From CAYRRR01 sp964426755 (lineage in GTDB: Bacteria > Patescibacteriota > Saccharimonadia > Saccharimonadales > JAGQNJ01): DNA of 64,000 nucleotides. Location: positions 4,779 to 68,778 of the forward strand of contig CAYRRR010000002.1 in assembly GCA_964426755.1 (NCBI GenBank), given 5' to 3'. Positions 31,445-39,055 of this stretch are shown in pieces (the first letter of the stretch is position 1; every line of letters begins with the position of its first letter). The position numbers were made by a program, and so were the translations under genes. The notes beneath the pieces are model-generated. The model had not been told where the DNA came from. It was given only the letters and a program-made list of their open reading frames with translations, and searched no databases.

Positions 31445-32211
31445 TGCAGTCCGGGGTAAGGCAAGAAAATACCCTCAAACAACCTTTTTACGGACCAGTT
31501 GCGTCGTTGTTGTTAACGGTTGTCATATTTTTTGGTGCCCAAATTGTAGCTAGTTTAGTGCTTTTTGCAATTGCACAATTATTCGGCATAAAAGAACATG
31601 AGATAGAAACTTTCTTTTCGCGATCGGTGGGGCAGTTTGTTTTTGTTTGTATCGCAAATGCTTTAATTTTAGGGTCTTTACACTGGTTAATTAAGCGAAA
31701 GAATGGCTCGTGGAAAGATTTAGGCCTAGCTTGGCCGAAACTTAATGACGCTGGACGGGCACTACTTGCATATGGCATATATATATTATTGCTTATTGTG
31801 ATAACGGCTGTTGCAAAGGCAGTTTATCCAGCACTTGATATAGAACAAGAACAACAAATTGGCTTTGAGGCTAATCAGGGGATTTTGAATTTGTTGATGG
31901 CTGGTGTTAGTTTGGTTATTCTGCCGCCAATTATTGAAGAATTATTGTGTCGAGGTTTTCTGTATACCGGTCTCCGGACAAAGTTATCGGTGATTCCTTC
32001 CGCAATTATTACTAGTGTCGTTTTTGCGGTAGCACACTTACAGTTTGGCAGCGGTGCGCCGCTGCTATGGGTAGCTGCGATTGACACGTTCGTCTTATCA
32101 CTGGTACTTGTATATTTACGTGAGAGTACCGGTAAACTGGCCGCGCCGATGTTGCTTCACGGTATAAAAAATGCAATCGCCTTTAGCTTGCTCTTTATTT
32201 TCGTGCAATAA
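31444..32211 (+). CDS. CPBP-family intramembrane metalloprotease (CAAX-like)
   Basis: 255 residues with about seven to eight hydrophobic segments. The CPBP signature appears in order: 'PIIEELLCRGFLYTGL' (the two Glu and Arg), 'FAVAHLQFG' (His), and 'MLLHGIKNAI' (His and Asn). Members process prenylated proteins, act in bacteriocin immunity, or cleave membrane peptides. The substrate here is unknown. It starts with GTG in a one-base overlap with rseP, so two intramembrane proteases are translationally coupled. Confidence 0.88.
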   Translation: MQSGVRQENTLKQPFYGPVASLLLTVVIFFGAQIVASLVLFAIAQLFGIKEHEIETFFSRSVGQFVFVCIANALILGSLHWLIKRKNGSWKDLGLAWPKLNDAGRALLAYGIYILLLIVITAVAKAVYPALDIEQEQQIGFEANQGILNLLMAGVSLVILPPIIEELLCRGFLYTGLRTKLSVIPSAIITSVVFAVAHLQFGSGAPLLWVAAIDTFVLSLVLVYLRESTGKLAAPMLLHGIKNAIAFSLLFIFVQ

Positions 32212-32215
32212 GTGG

Positions 32216-32221
32216 TATAAT
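32216..32221 (+). promoter_or_regulatory. Extended -10 promoter of the proS attenuator
   Basis: TATAAT preceded by TGG (extended -10), only 8 nt before the ATG of the leader peptide. No good -35 is needed with this form. The leader peptide would be read from an almost leaderless message. Confidence 0.65.
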
Positions 32222-32229
32222 ACAAGACT

Positions 32230-32280
32230 ATGAATTGCAAAACTGTCTTCGAACTTGACGTTCCGATGCCACCCGCTTAG
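32230..32280 (+). CDS. Proline-containing leader peptide (16 aa)
   Basis: A 16-codon frame, MNCKTVFELDVPMPPA, ending in TAG. Three of the last five residues are Pro, read by three different codons (CCG 32263, CCA 32269, CCC 32272). The stop codon lies exactly at the start of attenuator segment 2. Its role should be to sense charged tRNA-Pro by ribosome stalling, as leader peptides do in enteric biosynthetic operons. Confidence 0.7.
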   Translation: MNCKTVFELDVPMPPA

Positions 32281-32344
32281 GGTGTTATTTTTGTAATTAA
32301 TTAAAATGAATGCATATAACGCCCTTCAGTAACGAAGGGCTTTT
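32270..32344 (+). terminator. Transcription attenuator ahead of the proS unit
   Basis: Segment 1 CACCC (32270-32274) pairs with the start of segment 2, GGGTG (32280-32284). Segment 2 GGGTGTTAT (32280-32288) pairs along all 9 bp (one G-U) with segment 3, ATAACGCCC (32316-32324). Segment 3 onward, GCCCTTC (32321-32327), pairs with segment 4, GAAGGGC (32334-32340), followed by TTTT: an intrinsic terminator. These pairings are mutually exclusive in the classical 1:2 / 2:3 / 3:4 way. A ribosome stalled at the first Pro codon would mask segment 1 and leave segment 2 free to form the antiterminator. Confidence 0.75.
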
Positions 32345-32359
32345 AAATTGGAGAAAATG

Positions 32360-32719
32360 ATGAGTCAAAATAACAAGATTGAAGAGTGGGGCGTGGGTGA
32401 GTATGCTTGGGCAGAATCTGTCGACGGGATTACGGTGGATGGTTGGCAACTCGAGACAGAAGTTGAGCTTCATGCTCATCGCTTGGCACGAAGCGTTTGT
32501 AGTGAGCAAATAAGCGTGAAAGATTTATGGAGAGGTGTTAGATTTGCAAATGCTCTTGATAGAGAAGCGGTTGAAGTATACGGCGCAGATTTATCAGATG
32601 GCGAGCAGCAAAAAGAGCGCATTGCGCGTCGGCTCATGCATCATGCCGGCCGGCAGGCATTGTTACTAATCAAAGACGAGACTAGGCGCGTTATTTACCG
32701 AATTAGCCATAAAATTTAG
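32360..32719 (+). CDS. Hypothetical protein, first structural gene of the proS unit
   Basis: 119 residues from the ATG at 32360, with GGAG 6 nt upstream; ATG 32357 is an alternative. Acidic N-terminal half, helical basic C-terminal half ('GEQQKERIARRLMHHAGRQALLLIKDETRRVIYRIS'). I recognise no family. Its position between the attenuator and proS means it is controlled with proS. A TACAAT at 32720-32725 could give proS a second promoter. Confidence 0.65.
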   Translation: MSQNNKIEEWGVGEYAWAESVDGITVDGWQLETEVELHAHRLARSVCSEQISVKDLWRGVRFANALDREAVEVYGADLSDGEQQKERIARRLMHHAGRQALLLIKDETRRVIYRISHKI

Positions 32720-32747
32720 TACAATAAATGAAAAGAGAGGAAGAATA

Positions 32748-34007
32748 ATGAGAACATCCCAATTATTTACGAAAACTCGTAAGGAGGCACCTGCCGACGA
32801 GACAGCCAAGAACGCTCAGCTTTTGATTCGTGCAGGCTATGTGCATAAAGAAATGGCTGGTGTATACGTTTTTATGCCGCTTGGTTTACGGGTACTGGAA
32901 AACATTAAACAAATTGTCAGAGAAGAGATGGATAATGTGGGTGGTCAAGAAGTGCAAATGACTGTTTTGCAGCCTAAAGAACTGTTTGAGAAAACCGATA
33001 GATGGGATGATAAAAAAGTAGACAACTGGTTTAAAACAAAGCTAGTCAATGGCACGGAGTTAGGTATGGGCTTAACGCACGAAGAGCCAATAGTTGATAT
33101 GTTGTCAGATTACATCAGTTCTTATAAAGACCTCCCTGTGCTGGCTTATCAGATCCAGACTAAGTTTAGAAACGAACTGAGAGCTCAAGCGGGGCTATTG
33201 CGAGGGCGTGAGTTTGTTATGAAAGATATGTATAGCTTTGCGCGTACCCAAGAAGAGCATGAACAAATTTATGAGAAAGTCGCGGAAGCATACCACAAGG
33301 TTTATGAACGCCTAGGAATTGGTGATATTACCTATAGAACTTACGCTGATGGCGGTATTTTTACGCAACGGTTTAGTGATGAATTCCAGATGCTTAGTGA
33401 AATTGGAGAAGACACTATTTATATTGATACATCACGCAAGATTGCCGTCAATAAAGAGGTTATAGATGATGAACGGTTGAAAAATATCGATGTCAATAAA
33501 GCCGATCTTAAGGAACATAAGGCTATAGAAGTCGGTAATATTTTTCCCTTAGAAAGTAAATATACAGATGCACTGAATGTTTTCTATACAGATGCAGATG
33601 GCAGTCAACAAAAAATTATTGCCGGCTGTTACGGAATCGGTGTAAGTCGTTTGGTTGGGGCGCTAGCCGAGCATTTTGCAGACGATAAAGGTTTAGTATG
33701 GCCTGAGAATATTGCACCATTTAAAGCGGTACTTTGTACACTTAACCCTGACGAGGCGGTAGTAGGTGCGGCGGATGCTTTGTATGCCGCTCTTGAAGAG
33801 CAAGGAGTATCAATTATGTATGATGATCGTGACGTACGTGCCGGTGAAAAACTTGCTGATGCTGATCTCTTGGGCATTCCACACCGCATCGTTATCAGTC
33901 CCAAAACGCTTGAGCGCAATCAGTACGAATATAAACATCGCACTTCATCAGTGACCAAAATGTTAAGTCGTGAAGAGCTCTATAAATTATTGGCACAAAC
34001 AAACTAA
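32748..34007 (+). CDS. proS: Prolyl-tRNA synthetase, short form without the editing insertion
   Basis: A class II synthetase. 'GAGVYVFMPLGLRVLENI'-like motif 1 (here 'MAGVYVFMPLGLRVLENI'), 'TKFRNELRAQAGLLRGREFVMKDMYSF' (motif 2) and 'ISGCYGIGVSR'-type motif 3 ('IAGCYGIGVSRLVGALAE') are present, then the anticodon domain ('IMYDDRDVRAGEKLADADLLGIPHRI'). At 419 residues it lacks the approximately 180-residue INS domain that hydrolyses Ala-tRNA-Pro in most bacterial ProRS. It would need a stand-alone editing factor, which I do not see here. AAGAGAGG precedes the ATG. Confidence 0.95.
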   Translation: MRTSQLFTKTRKEAPADETAKNAQLLIRAGYVHKEMAGVYVFMPLGLRVLENIKQIVREEMDNVGGQEVQMTVLQPKELFEKTDRWDDKKVDNWFKTKLVNGTELGMGLTHEEPIVDMLSDYISSYKDLPVLAYQIQTKFRNELRAQAGLLRGREFVMKDMYSFARTQEEHEQIYEKVAEAYHKVYERLGIGDITYRTYADGGIFTQRFSDEFQMLSEIGEDTIYIDTSRKIAVNKEVIDDERLKNIDVNKADLKEHKAIEVGNIFPLESKYTDALNVFYTDADGSQQKIIAGCYGIGVSRLVGALAEHFADDKGLVWPENIAPFKAVLCTLNPDEAVVGAADALYAALEEQGVSIMYDDRDVRAGEKLADADLLGIPHRIVISPKTLERNQYEYKHRTSSVTKMLSREELYKLLAQTN

Positions 34008-34092
34008 GGTTGCTATAATACAGGCAAATCACTGATAACATCAAAGACCTATCAGATTGAATTGTTCAGAAAGACAGTGAGGTAATTAGAGT

Positions 34093-34554
34093 ATGAAAAA
34101 ACAATTTCATTTAACTAAAGAAGGTATTGCAGAACTAAAGGCAGAACTAAAGGCATTGCAAGCCGAGCGTGTTCCGATTGCTGAACGCATTAAGACAGCC
34201 CGTGAGTTTGGTGACTTAGCTGAAAATGCGGAATACACCGCTGCAAGGGCTGAGCAGGAGCAAACCGAAGGTCGCATAGCGGAAATCGAGCATATTTTAC
34301 AAAACGTTAAAGTCATACACAAACCGACAGGTGATAGTAAGGTTCAGTTGGGCTCAAATGTGAAGCTTAAAAGTGCTGACGGTAAAACAAAAGAGTTTCA
34401 AGTGGTTGGTACGGTTGAAGCTGATCCGATGAATGGCAAGATCTCTGATGAGTCTCCTATTGGTAAGGCGTTATTGGGCAAAAAAGAGGGCGATGAAGTA
34501 GAGATTAAAACACCAGCTGAAACCTCTGCATACGTGATTATTGAAATAGGTTAG
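34093..34554 (+). CDS. greA: Transcription elongation factor GreA
   Basis: Stimulates RNA cleavage in backtracked RNA polymerase. The N-terminal coiled coil carries 'GDLAENAEYTAARAEQ' with the acidic tip residues (Asp and Glu), and the C-terminal FKBP-like domain includes 'PIGKALLGKKEGDEVEIKTP'. 153 residues, normal. A TATAAT at 34014-34019 gives a leader of about 65 nt. Confidence 0.96.
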   Translation: MKKQFHLTKEGIAELKAELKALQAERVPIAERIKTAREFGDLAENAEYTAARAEQEQTEGRIAEIEHILQNVKVIHKPTGDSKVQLGSNVKLKSADGKTKEFQVVGTVEADPMNGKISDESPIGKALLGKKEGDEVEIKTPAETSAYVIIEIG

Positions 34555-34558
34555 ATTT

Positions 34559-36121
34559 ATGTCTGACAATTCAAATAAAAGATATTGGCTGACAACCGTT
34601 GTCGAGCAAATAGCCAAAGAATACCCAAATGGTACGCTTGTCGTGGCAAGTGGTATTTCTCCGTCTGCTAGTTATCATATCGGCCATTTTCGAGAAGTAT
34701 TGACTGCTGATGGTCTAGCATGGGGACTGCGAAGGCTTGGGCGAGAAGTTCGCCACATCCACTTTGTTGATAATTTTGATCCATTACGAAAGCGCTATCA
34801 TTTTTTGCCCAAATCGTACGACCAGTATGTCGGCTGGCCTATTTGTCTTGTTCCAGCTCCAGATGGTAGTGAGAAGAGCTATGCTACGTACTTTAGTGAA
34901 GAGTTTCAGAAGCGTGCTTCTGAGATGGGTATTGATATGGAAGTTGTTTACAGCTACGAAGACCAATACAAAAGTGGCAAAATGGTGCCGTATATTGAAG
35001 CAGCCTTGGCGCACGGTCCAGAAATTCGAGATATTTTTAAACGAGTAGCTAATAGAGATTTGTCAGATGATTGGATGCCGATCCAAATACTATCAGACAA
35101 TAAAAGCTTTAACGAATGGCGCTATAAGGCCATTGATACAAGTAAAAAGACTATCGCTTACATTGACAAAAACGGTCAAGAAGGAGAGGTTAGCTATCAA
35201 GACGGTCGGGTAAAACTTAACTGGCGGCTTGATTGGCCGGCGCGCTGGGCATTATGGAATGTAGATGTTGAACCATATGGCAAAGAGCATGCGACAAAGG
35301 GTGGAAGTTACGATACGGGCGCTGAATTTGTAAAAACAGTTTTTAAGGCAAAAGCGCCGTTTCCGTTGCCTTACGACACGATTAATATGGCGGGTGACAA
35401 TAAAAAAATGAGCAGCTCGCTAGGGAACGTAGTAACGCCGGCTGAAGCTCTTGAAATTATGCCGCCAGAAGTTTTACGTTATTTCGTATATCGCAATTTA
35501 CCAAGGCGAGTGCTTTATTTTGATAGTGGCCTCGGTCTATACAACCTGATTGATGAATTCAGCAAAGTTGAAGAAGCTGTAGAGTCGGGCAATACGCATG
35601 AGTTTGCGGAAGCGTACAATGTATCAACTGCTATTTCATCACAGCGAACGATAACAAGCATACCATTTAACCATTTGGTAAGCGTATTCCAGGCAGCTCA
35701 AGGTAATGAAGAGGAAATAGTAGCTATTTTGAAGCGAACCGGGTACGGTGACGTTGTCTCGACTCACGCAGAGGTGCTCAAGCGTGAAATCCCCTATGTT
35801 GCCAACTGGCTAGAGAAGTACGCGCCTGATAGCGTAAAATTTGTTGTTCAAGATGCGCTGCCAAAGGTTGAACTGAGCGAAGCGCAGAAACAATTTGCGC
35901 AAATACTTGCTGACAAGCTCGTTGCTATGCAAGATATCGACGGTCAAACAATGCATGAGACAATATACGCAGCCAAAGAAGAGGCTGACCTGCAGCCGGG
36001 TGAGGCATTTAAGGCGCTGTATCGTTTAATTCTAGACAAAGATTCTGGCCCAAAGGCCGGTTGGTTTTTGGCCTCGCTTGATAAAGGATGGCTGATTAAA
36101 CGTCTTAAGCAAGAGGTATAA
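34559..36121 (+). CDS. lysS: Class I lysyl-tRNA synthetase (archaeal type)
   Basis: 520 residues. The class I Rossmann signature HIGH appears in 'SASYHIGHFREVL', and the KMSKS loop is 'MAGDNKKMSSSLGN' (KMSSS). This architecture is the class I LysRS of archaea and a scattered set of bacteria, unrelated to the class II LysRS of most bacteria. 'RHIHFVDNFDPLRKR' and 'KEHATKGGSYDTG' are also typical. The C-terminal third is the helical anticodon-binding region. It starts 4 nt after greA. Confidence 0.93.
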   Translation: MSDNSNKRYWLTTVVEQIAKEYPNGTLVVASGISPSASYHIGHFREVLTADGLAWGLRRLGREVRHIHFVDNFDPLRKRYHFLPKSYDQYVGWPICLVPAPDGSEKSYATYFSEEFQKRASEMGIDMEVVYSYEDQYKSGKMVPYIEAALAHGPEIRDIFKRVANRDLSDDWMPIQILSDNKSFNEWRYKAIDTSKKTIAYIDKNGQEGEVSYQDGRVKLNWRLDWPARWALWNVDVEPYGKEHATKGGSYDTGAEFVKTVFKAKAPFPLPYDTINMAGDNKKMSSSLGNVVTPAEALEIMPPEVLRYFVYRNLPRRVLYFDSGLGLYNLIDEFSKVEEAVESGNTHEFAEAYNVSTAISSQRTITSIPFNHLVSVFQAAQGNEEEIVAILKRTGYGDVVSTHAEVLKREIPYVANWLEKYAPDSVKFVVQDALPKVELSEAQKQFAQILADKLVAMQDIDGQTMHETIYAAKEEADLQPGEAFKALYRLILDKDSGPKAGWFLASLDKGWLIKRLKQEV

Positions 36122-36161
36122 GCATATAGCAAATATATCGCTTGTGACATAAGGAGGACCT

Positions 36162-36680
36162 ATGAAGGCAACACTAGCAGGAGGGTGCTTTTGGTGTTTG
36201 GAGGCAGCATATCAATTAATTGAGGGTGTAAAAAAAGTTGTACCTGGGTATGCTGGTGGAGCGTTTGAAAATCCATCATATCAGCAAGTATGTACGGGTG
36301 AGACAGGTCATGCAGAGGCGGTGCAAATTACCTATGACGAGCAAGTCCTAAGCTATCAAGATATACTGGATATTTTTTGGACTATTCATGATCCAACAAC
36401 CTTAAACAGACAGGGTAATGACATAGGATCACAATATCGGTCTATTATTTTGTACGCAAATAATGAGCAAAAGCGGCAAGCCGAGCGGTCACGCAAACAA
36501 GTACAAAAAATTTGGGAAGATCCGGTGGTTACAGAAATTAAACCACTTGAAAAGTTTTATGAAGCAGAGCCGGAACACCACGATTACTTTAAAAAACACC
36601 CTAATCAGACGTACTGTCAGGTGGTAATAAATCCAAAACTAGAAAAGCTGCGCCAAAAGTTTATAGCTAAACTCAAATAA
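36162..36680 (+). CDS. msrA: Peptide methionine sulfoxide reductase A
   Basis: Reduces Met-S-sulfoxide in oxidised proteins. The catalytic motif 'GGCFWCLEA' is at residues 6-14. 'GYAGG', 'ETGHAEAVQITYDE', 'FWTIHDPTTLNRQGNDIGSQYRS' and 'EHHDYFKKHPNQTYC' complete the family pattern. The last Cys may be the resolving residue. 172 residues. A strong AAGGAGG ribosome-binding site precedes it. It lies directly upstream of the heliorhodopsin gene, 52 bp apart. Confidence 0.95.
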   Translation: MKATLAGGCFWCLEAAYQLIEGVKKVVPGYAGGAFENPSYQQVCTGETGHAEAVQITYDEQVLSYQDILDIFWTIHDPTTLNRQGNDIGSQYRSIILYANNEQKRQAERSRKQVQKIWEDPVVTEIKPLEKFYEAEPEHHDYFKKHPNQTYCQVVINPKLEKLRQKFIAKLK

Positions 36681-36697
36681 TTTTTACTTTATAACGG

Positions 36698-36726
36698 CTG
36701 GCAAAGTGCAGAGATAATGATACAGT
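36698..36726 (+). promoter_or_regulatory. Heliorhodopsin promoter (leaderless)
   Basis: CTGGCA (36698-36703), 17-bp spacer, TACAGT (36721-36726), ending 6 nt before the ATG at 36733. It would let the gene be expressed separately from msrA. Confidence 0.5.
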
Positions 36727-36732
36727 TAAGAT

Positions 36733-37542
36733 ATGAAAAAGTTTACGAGCCTTCTTAGGACAAAACAAAAAGTCAATTTTGAAAGATTAAATAAATGGAA
36801 TATTGGCCTGGCAATACTCCACGCCGTGCAAGGTATTTTGATTCTAGTGTTAAGCCGGGGTGCAAACACAGCGGTAAGCACCAGCTATTTAAGTATAGAT
36901 CCGCTGCTGAGTCGTGATGGCCAGCCGGTTCTGGTGCCAGCCTCATCCAATTTGTTTGATTTAAATCTCGGTTACTTGGTGGCGGCGTTTTTCTTTATGT
37001 CGACAATTGCCCACACCGTTATTGCAACCATATATAGAAAGCGGTATGAAGATGGGTTGAAGAAGGGTATAAATCGGGTGCGGTGGATAGAGTATGCCTT
37101 TAGTGCCAGCACCATGATGGTGGCAATTGCAGTTTTGAGTGGCGTATACGATCTTTCAAGTTTACTAATGATATTTAGCCTGGTGGCAGTTATGAATCTG
37201 ATGGGACTTGTCATGGAGCTTTGGAATCAAACTACAAAACAAACTAACTGGTTGAGTTTTGTGATAGGCTGTTTTGCTGGCATAGTACCGTGGATTGTGT
37301 TTGCGGTTTACGTATGGGGTGCCAATGTGTATGGGGCGGGCCAGATTCCAGCCTTTGTGTACTGGATTTACCTTAGCATTTTCATATTCTTTAATATTTT
37401 TGCAATTAATATGTATCTTCAATACAAGAAAAAGGGCAAATGGGCAGATTATCTGTACGGCGAAAAAATTTATATGATATTAAGCCTTGTCGCGAAGTCT
37501 GCACTGGCCTGGCAGGTGTTTGCCGGAACCTTGAGGCCATAA
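36733..37542 (+). CDS. Heliorhodopsin
   Basis: 269 residues, seven hydrophobic helices. Helix 7 ends with 'ILSLVAKSALAWQVFAGTLRP', the heliorhodopsin C-terminal signature, with K255 as the retinal Schiff-base lysine. Helix 3 has 'RWIEYAFSASTMMVAIAVLSG', where E120 is the expected counterion, and 'SGVYD' follows. The N-terminal helix 'WNIGLAILHAVQGILILVLS' is also family-like. Heliorhodopsins are not classical ion pumps, and their role is debated (light sensing, stress or enzyme regulation). No retinal-forming oxygenase lies in the window, so retinal may come from elsewhere in the genome or from a host. It has its own promoter. The neighbour msrA repairs oxidised Met. Confidence 0.9.
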   Translation: MKKFTSLLRTKQKVNFERLNKWNIGLAILHAVQGILILVLSRGANTAVSTSYLSIDPLLSRDGQPVLVPASSNLFDLNLGYLVAAFFFMSTIAHTVIATIYRKRYEDGLKKGINRVRWIEYAFSASTMMVAIAVLSGVYDLSSLLMIFSLVAVMNLMGLVMELWNQTTKQTNWLSFVIGCFAGIVPWIVFAVYVWGANVYGAGQIPAFVYWIYLSIFIFFNIFAINMYLQYKKKGKWADYLYGEKIYMILSLVAKSALAWQVFAGTLRP

Positions 37543-37604
37543 CGAGGGATTAATCTTTTAAGAGGCTTTGGAATACCGCTCTGCCTTTGTACAATAAAAG
37601 GTAA

Positions 37605-38219
37605 ATGAGGTATTTAATTTTTGACTTTGACGGTACTCTTGCCGACAGTTTGCCGGTTATTATTGAAATTGCCGAAGATATGCTCGGTATAGAGATCACG
37701 CAGAATGATATTGATCGATACAGAAACATGACGGCTAAACAAATCTTAAAAGAGGCGCGCATTCCTTTATATCGAGTACCGAGACTGCTTGTTAGAGGGA
37801 AAGCCCTTATGTCATCGCGCGTTAACGAGGTTGTGATGTTTAAAGGCCTTGAGCCAGTAATTAAGCAGCTAGCCGAAGATCATGTGCTGTATGTAGTGAG
37901 TTCTAATGGTATTGGTATTATCTCTTCGTTTTTGGAGCGTAATAAAATTGATCAGTATTTTTCAAATATATATGGTAATGTCGGTTTGTTCAGTAAGGCT
38001 CAAGCCATTAAGCGGGTAATGAAACGCGAACAATTTGAGGCCTCAAAATCTATATATATAGGTGATGAAGTACGAGATATTGAAGCTGCCAAAAAAATTG
38101 GTATGCCTATTATTTCAGTGACCTGGGGTTATAACGGTAAAGAAATATTACGCAAATACCAACCCGATTATTTAGTAGATTCACCACGAGCACTACAAAA
38201 AACAATAAAAGCTCTATAG
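37605..38219 (+). CDS. HAD-superfamily phosphatase (phosphoglycolate phosphatase-like)
   Basis: 204 residues. Motif I 'FDFDGTLADSLPVI' with the nucleophilic Asp is at residues 5-18. Motif II is 'VVSSNG', motif III includes the Lys of 'FSKAQAIKRVMK', and motif IV is 'IYIGDEVRDIEAAKKIGM'. The alpha-helical cap lies between motifs I and II. The substrate cannot be inferred. TACAAT (37590-37595) ends 9 nt before the ATG. Confidence 0.87.
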   Translation: MRYLIFDFDGTLADSLPVIIEIAEDMLGIEITQNDIDRYRNMTAKQILKEARIPLYRVPRLLVRGKALMSSRVNEVVMFKGLEPVIKQLAEDHVLYVVSSNGIGIISSFLERNKIDQYFSNIYGNVGLFSKAQAIKRVMKREQFEASKSIYIGDEVRDIEAAKKIGMPIISVTWGYNGKEILRKYQPDYLVDSPRALQKTIKAL

Positions 38220-38260
38220 TCAGGTTCGGCTCCTATAACATGCTGCTATACTAAAGTGAC

Positions 38261-39040
38261 ATGAGTTATTTTAGGGAACGCAGTCAACCGTATAAACCAG
38301 GACAAAAAACTCCATTCAAGGTGAGTCGCAGTAAAATTGAGCTGTTTATGCAGTGTCCACGTTGTTTTTGGCTTGACGTGCGTTTGAAAATTACGCGGCC
38401 AAGTGGCCCCCCGTTTAATATTAATAAAGCAATTGATGAACTCTTAAAAAAAGAATTTGATAGTTTTCGGCTTAAAAAAGAGCCTCACCCCTGGATGATA
38501 GAAAACCAAATTAAAGCAATTCCTATGCAGCATGCCGAGCTTGAAGCGTGGCGTCACAATTTTACAGGGGTATTTACACTCCATAAACCTACCAATTTAC
38601 ATGTATTTGGTGCGCTTGATGACATTTGGGTGGGTGGCGATGGCGAACTTATTGTGGTAGATTACAAGGCAACTTCAAAAGATAGAGAAGTTACAATAGA
38701 TTCTGATTGGCAAATTAGCTATAAGCGTCAGCTTGAAGTGTATCAATGGTTGCTAAGACAGAACGGCTTCACGGTAAGCGATACAGGATATTTTGTTTAC
38801 ACCAATGCCCGGATTGATGCAGAGGGTTTTTTTAACAGAGTCGAGTTTAAAACAAAAATAATTCCATACCAAGGTAACGATGCATGGATTGAGCCAACCC
38901 TGCAAAAGATGAAAGATTGTATGGAAGGCGACATGCCAAAAGTGGGCATGGCGGCCATGGGCGGTCCATGCGATTTCTGTGTGTATGTCAGAAAACGCAC
39001 TGAATTAACCTTAAAGCACCTGCAAAATAAGAAGAAATAG
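38261..39040 (+). CDS. PD-(D/E)XK nuclease-superfamily protein with Cys pairs (Cas4/RecB-like)
   Basis: 259 residues. The nuclease core is 'FGALDDIWVGGDGELIVVDYKATS', with the Asp and the D-x-K catalytic set, and 'QLEVYQWLLRQNG' is the downstream RecB-type Gln-Tyr motif. Two cysteines open the domain ('MQCPRCFW') and two close it ('GPCDFCVYV'), a distribution like the iron-sulfur cluster of Cas4 and AddB. No cas gene or CRISPR lies nearby, so it is probably a DNA repair or processing exonuclease. TATACT (38247-38252) ends 8 nt before the ATG. Confidence 0.8.
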   Translation: MSYFRERSQPYKPGQKTPFKVSRSKIELFMQCPRCFWLDVRLKITRPSGPPFNINKAIDELLKKEFDSFRLKKEPHPWMIENQIKAIPMQHAELEAWRHNFTGVFTLHKPTNLHVFGALDDIWVGGDGELIVVDYKATSKDREVTIDSDWQISYKRQLEVYQWLLRQNGFTVSDTGYFVYTNARIDAEGFFNRVEFKTKIIPYQGNDAWIEPTLQKMKDCMEGDMPKVGMAAMGGPCDFCVYVRKRTELTLKHLQNKKK

Positions 39041-39043
39041 CGT

Positions 39044-39049
39044 TATAAT
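39044..39049 (+). promoter_or_regulatory. -10 box of serS (leaderless)
   Basis: TATAAT ending 6 nt before the serS ATG at 39056. There is no room for a ribosome-binding site. Confidence 0.6.
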
Positions 39050-39055
39050 AACACC

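Noticed and set aside
32728..32748. Short frame MKREEE directly before proS
   Set aside because: Six codons only, no regulatory structure; the purine-rich sequence is simply the proS ribosome-binding site.
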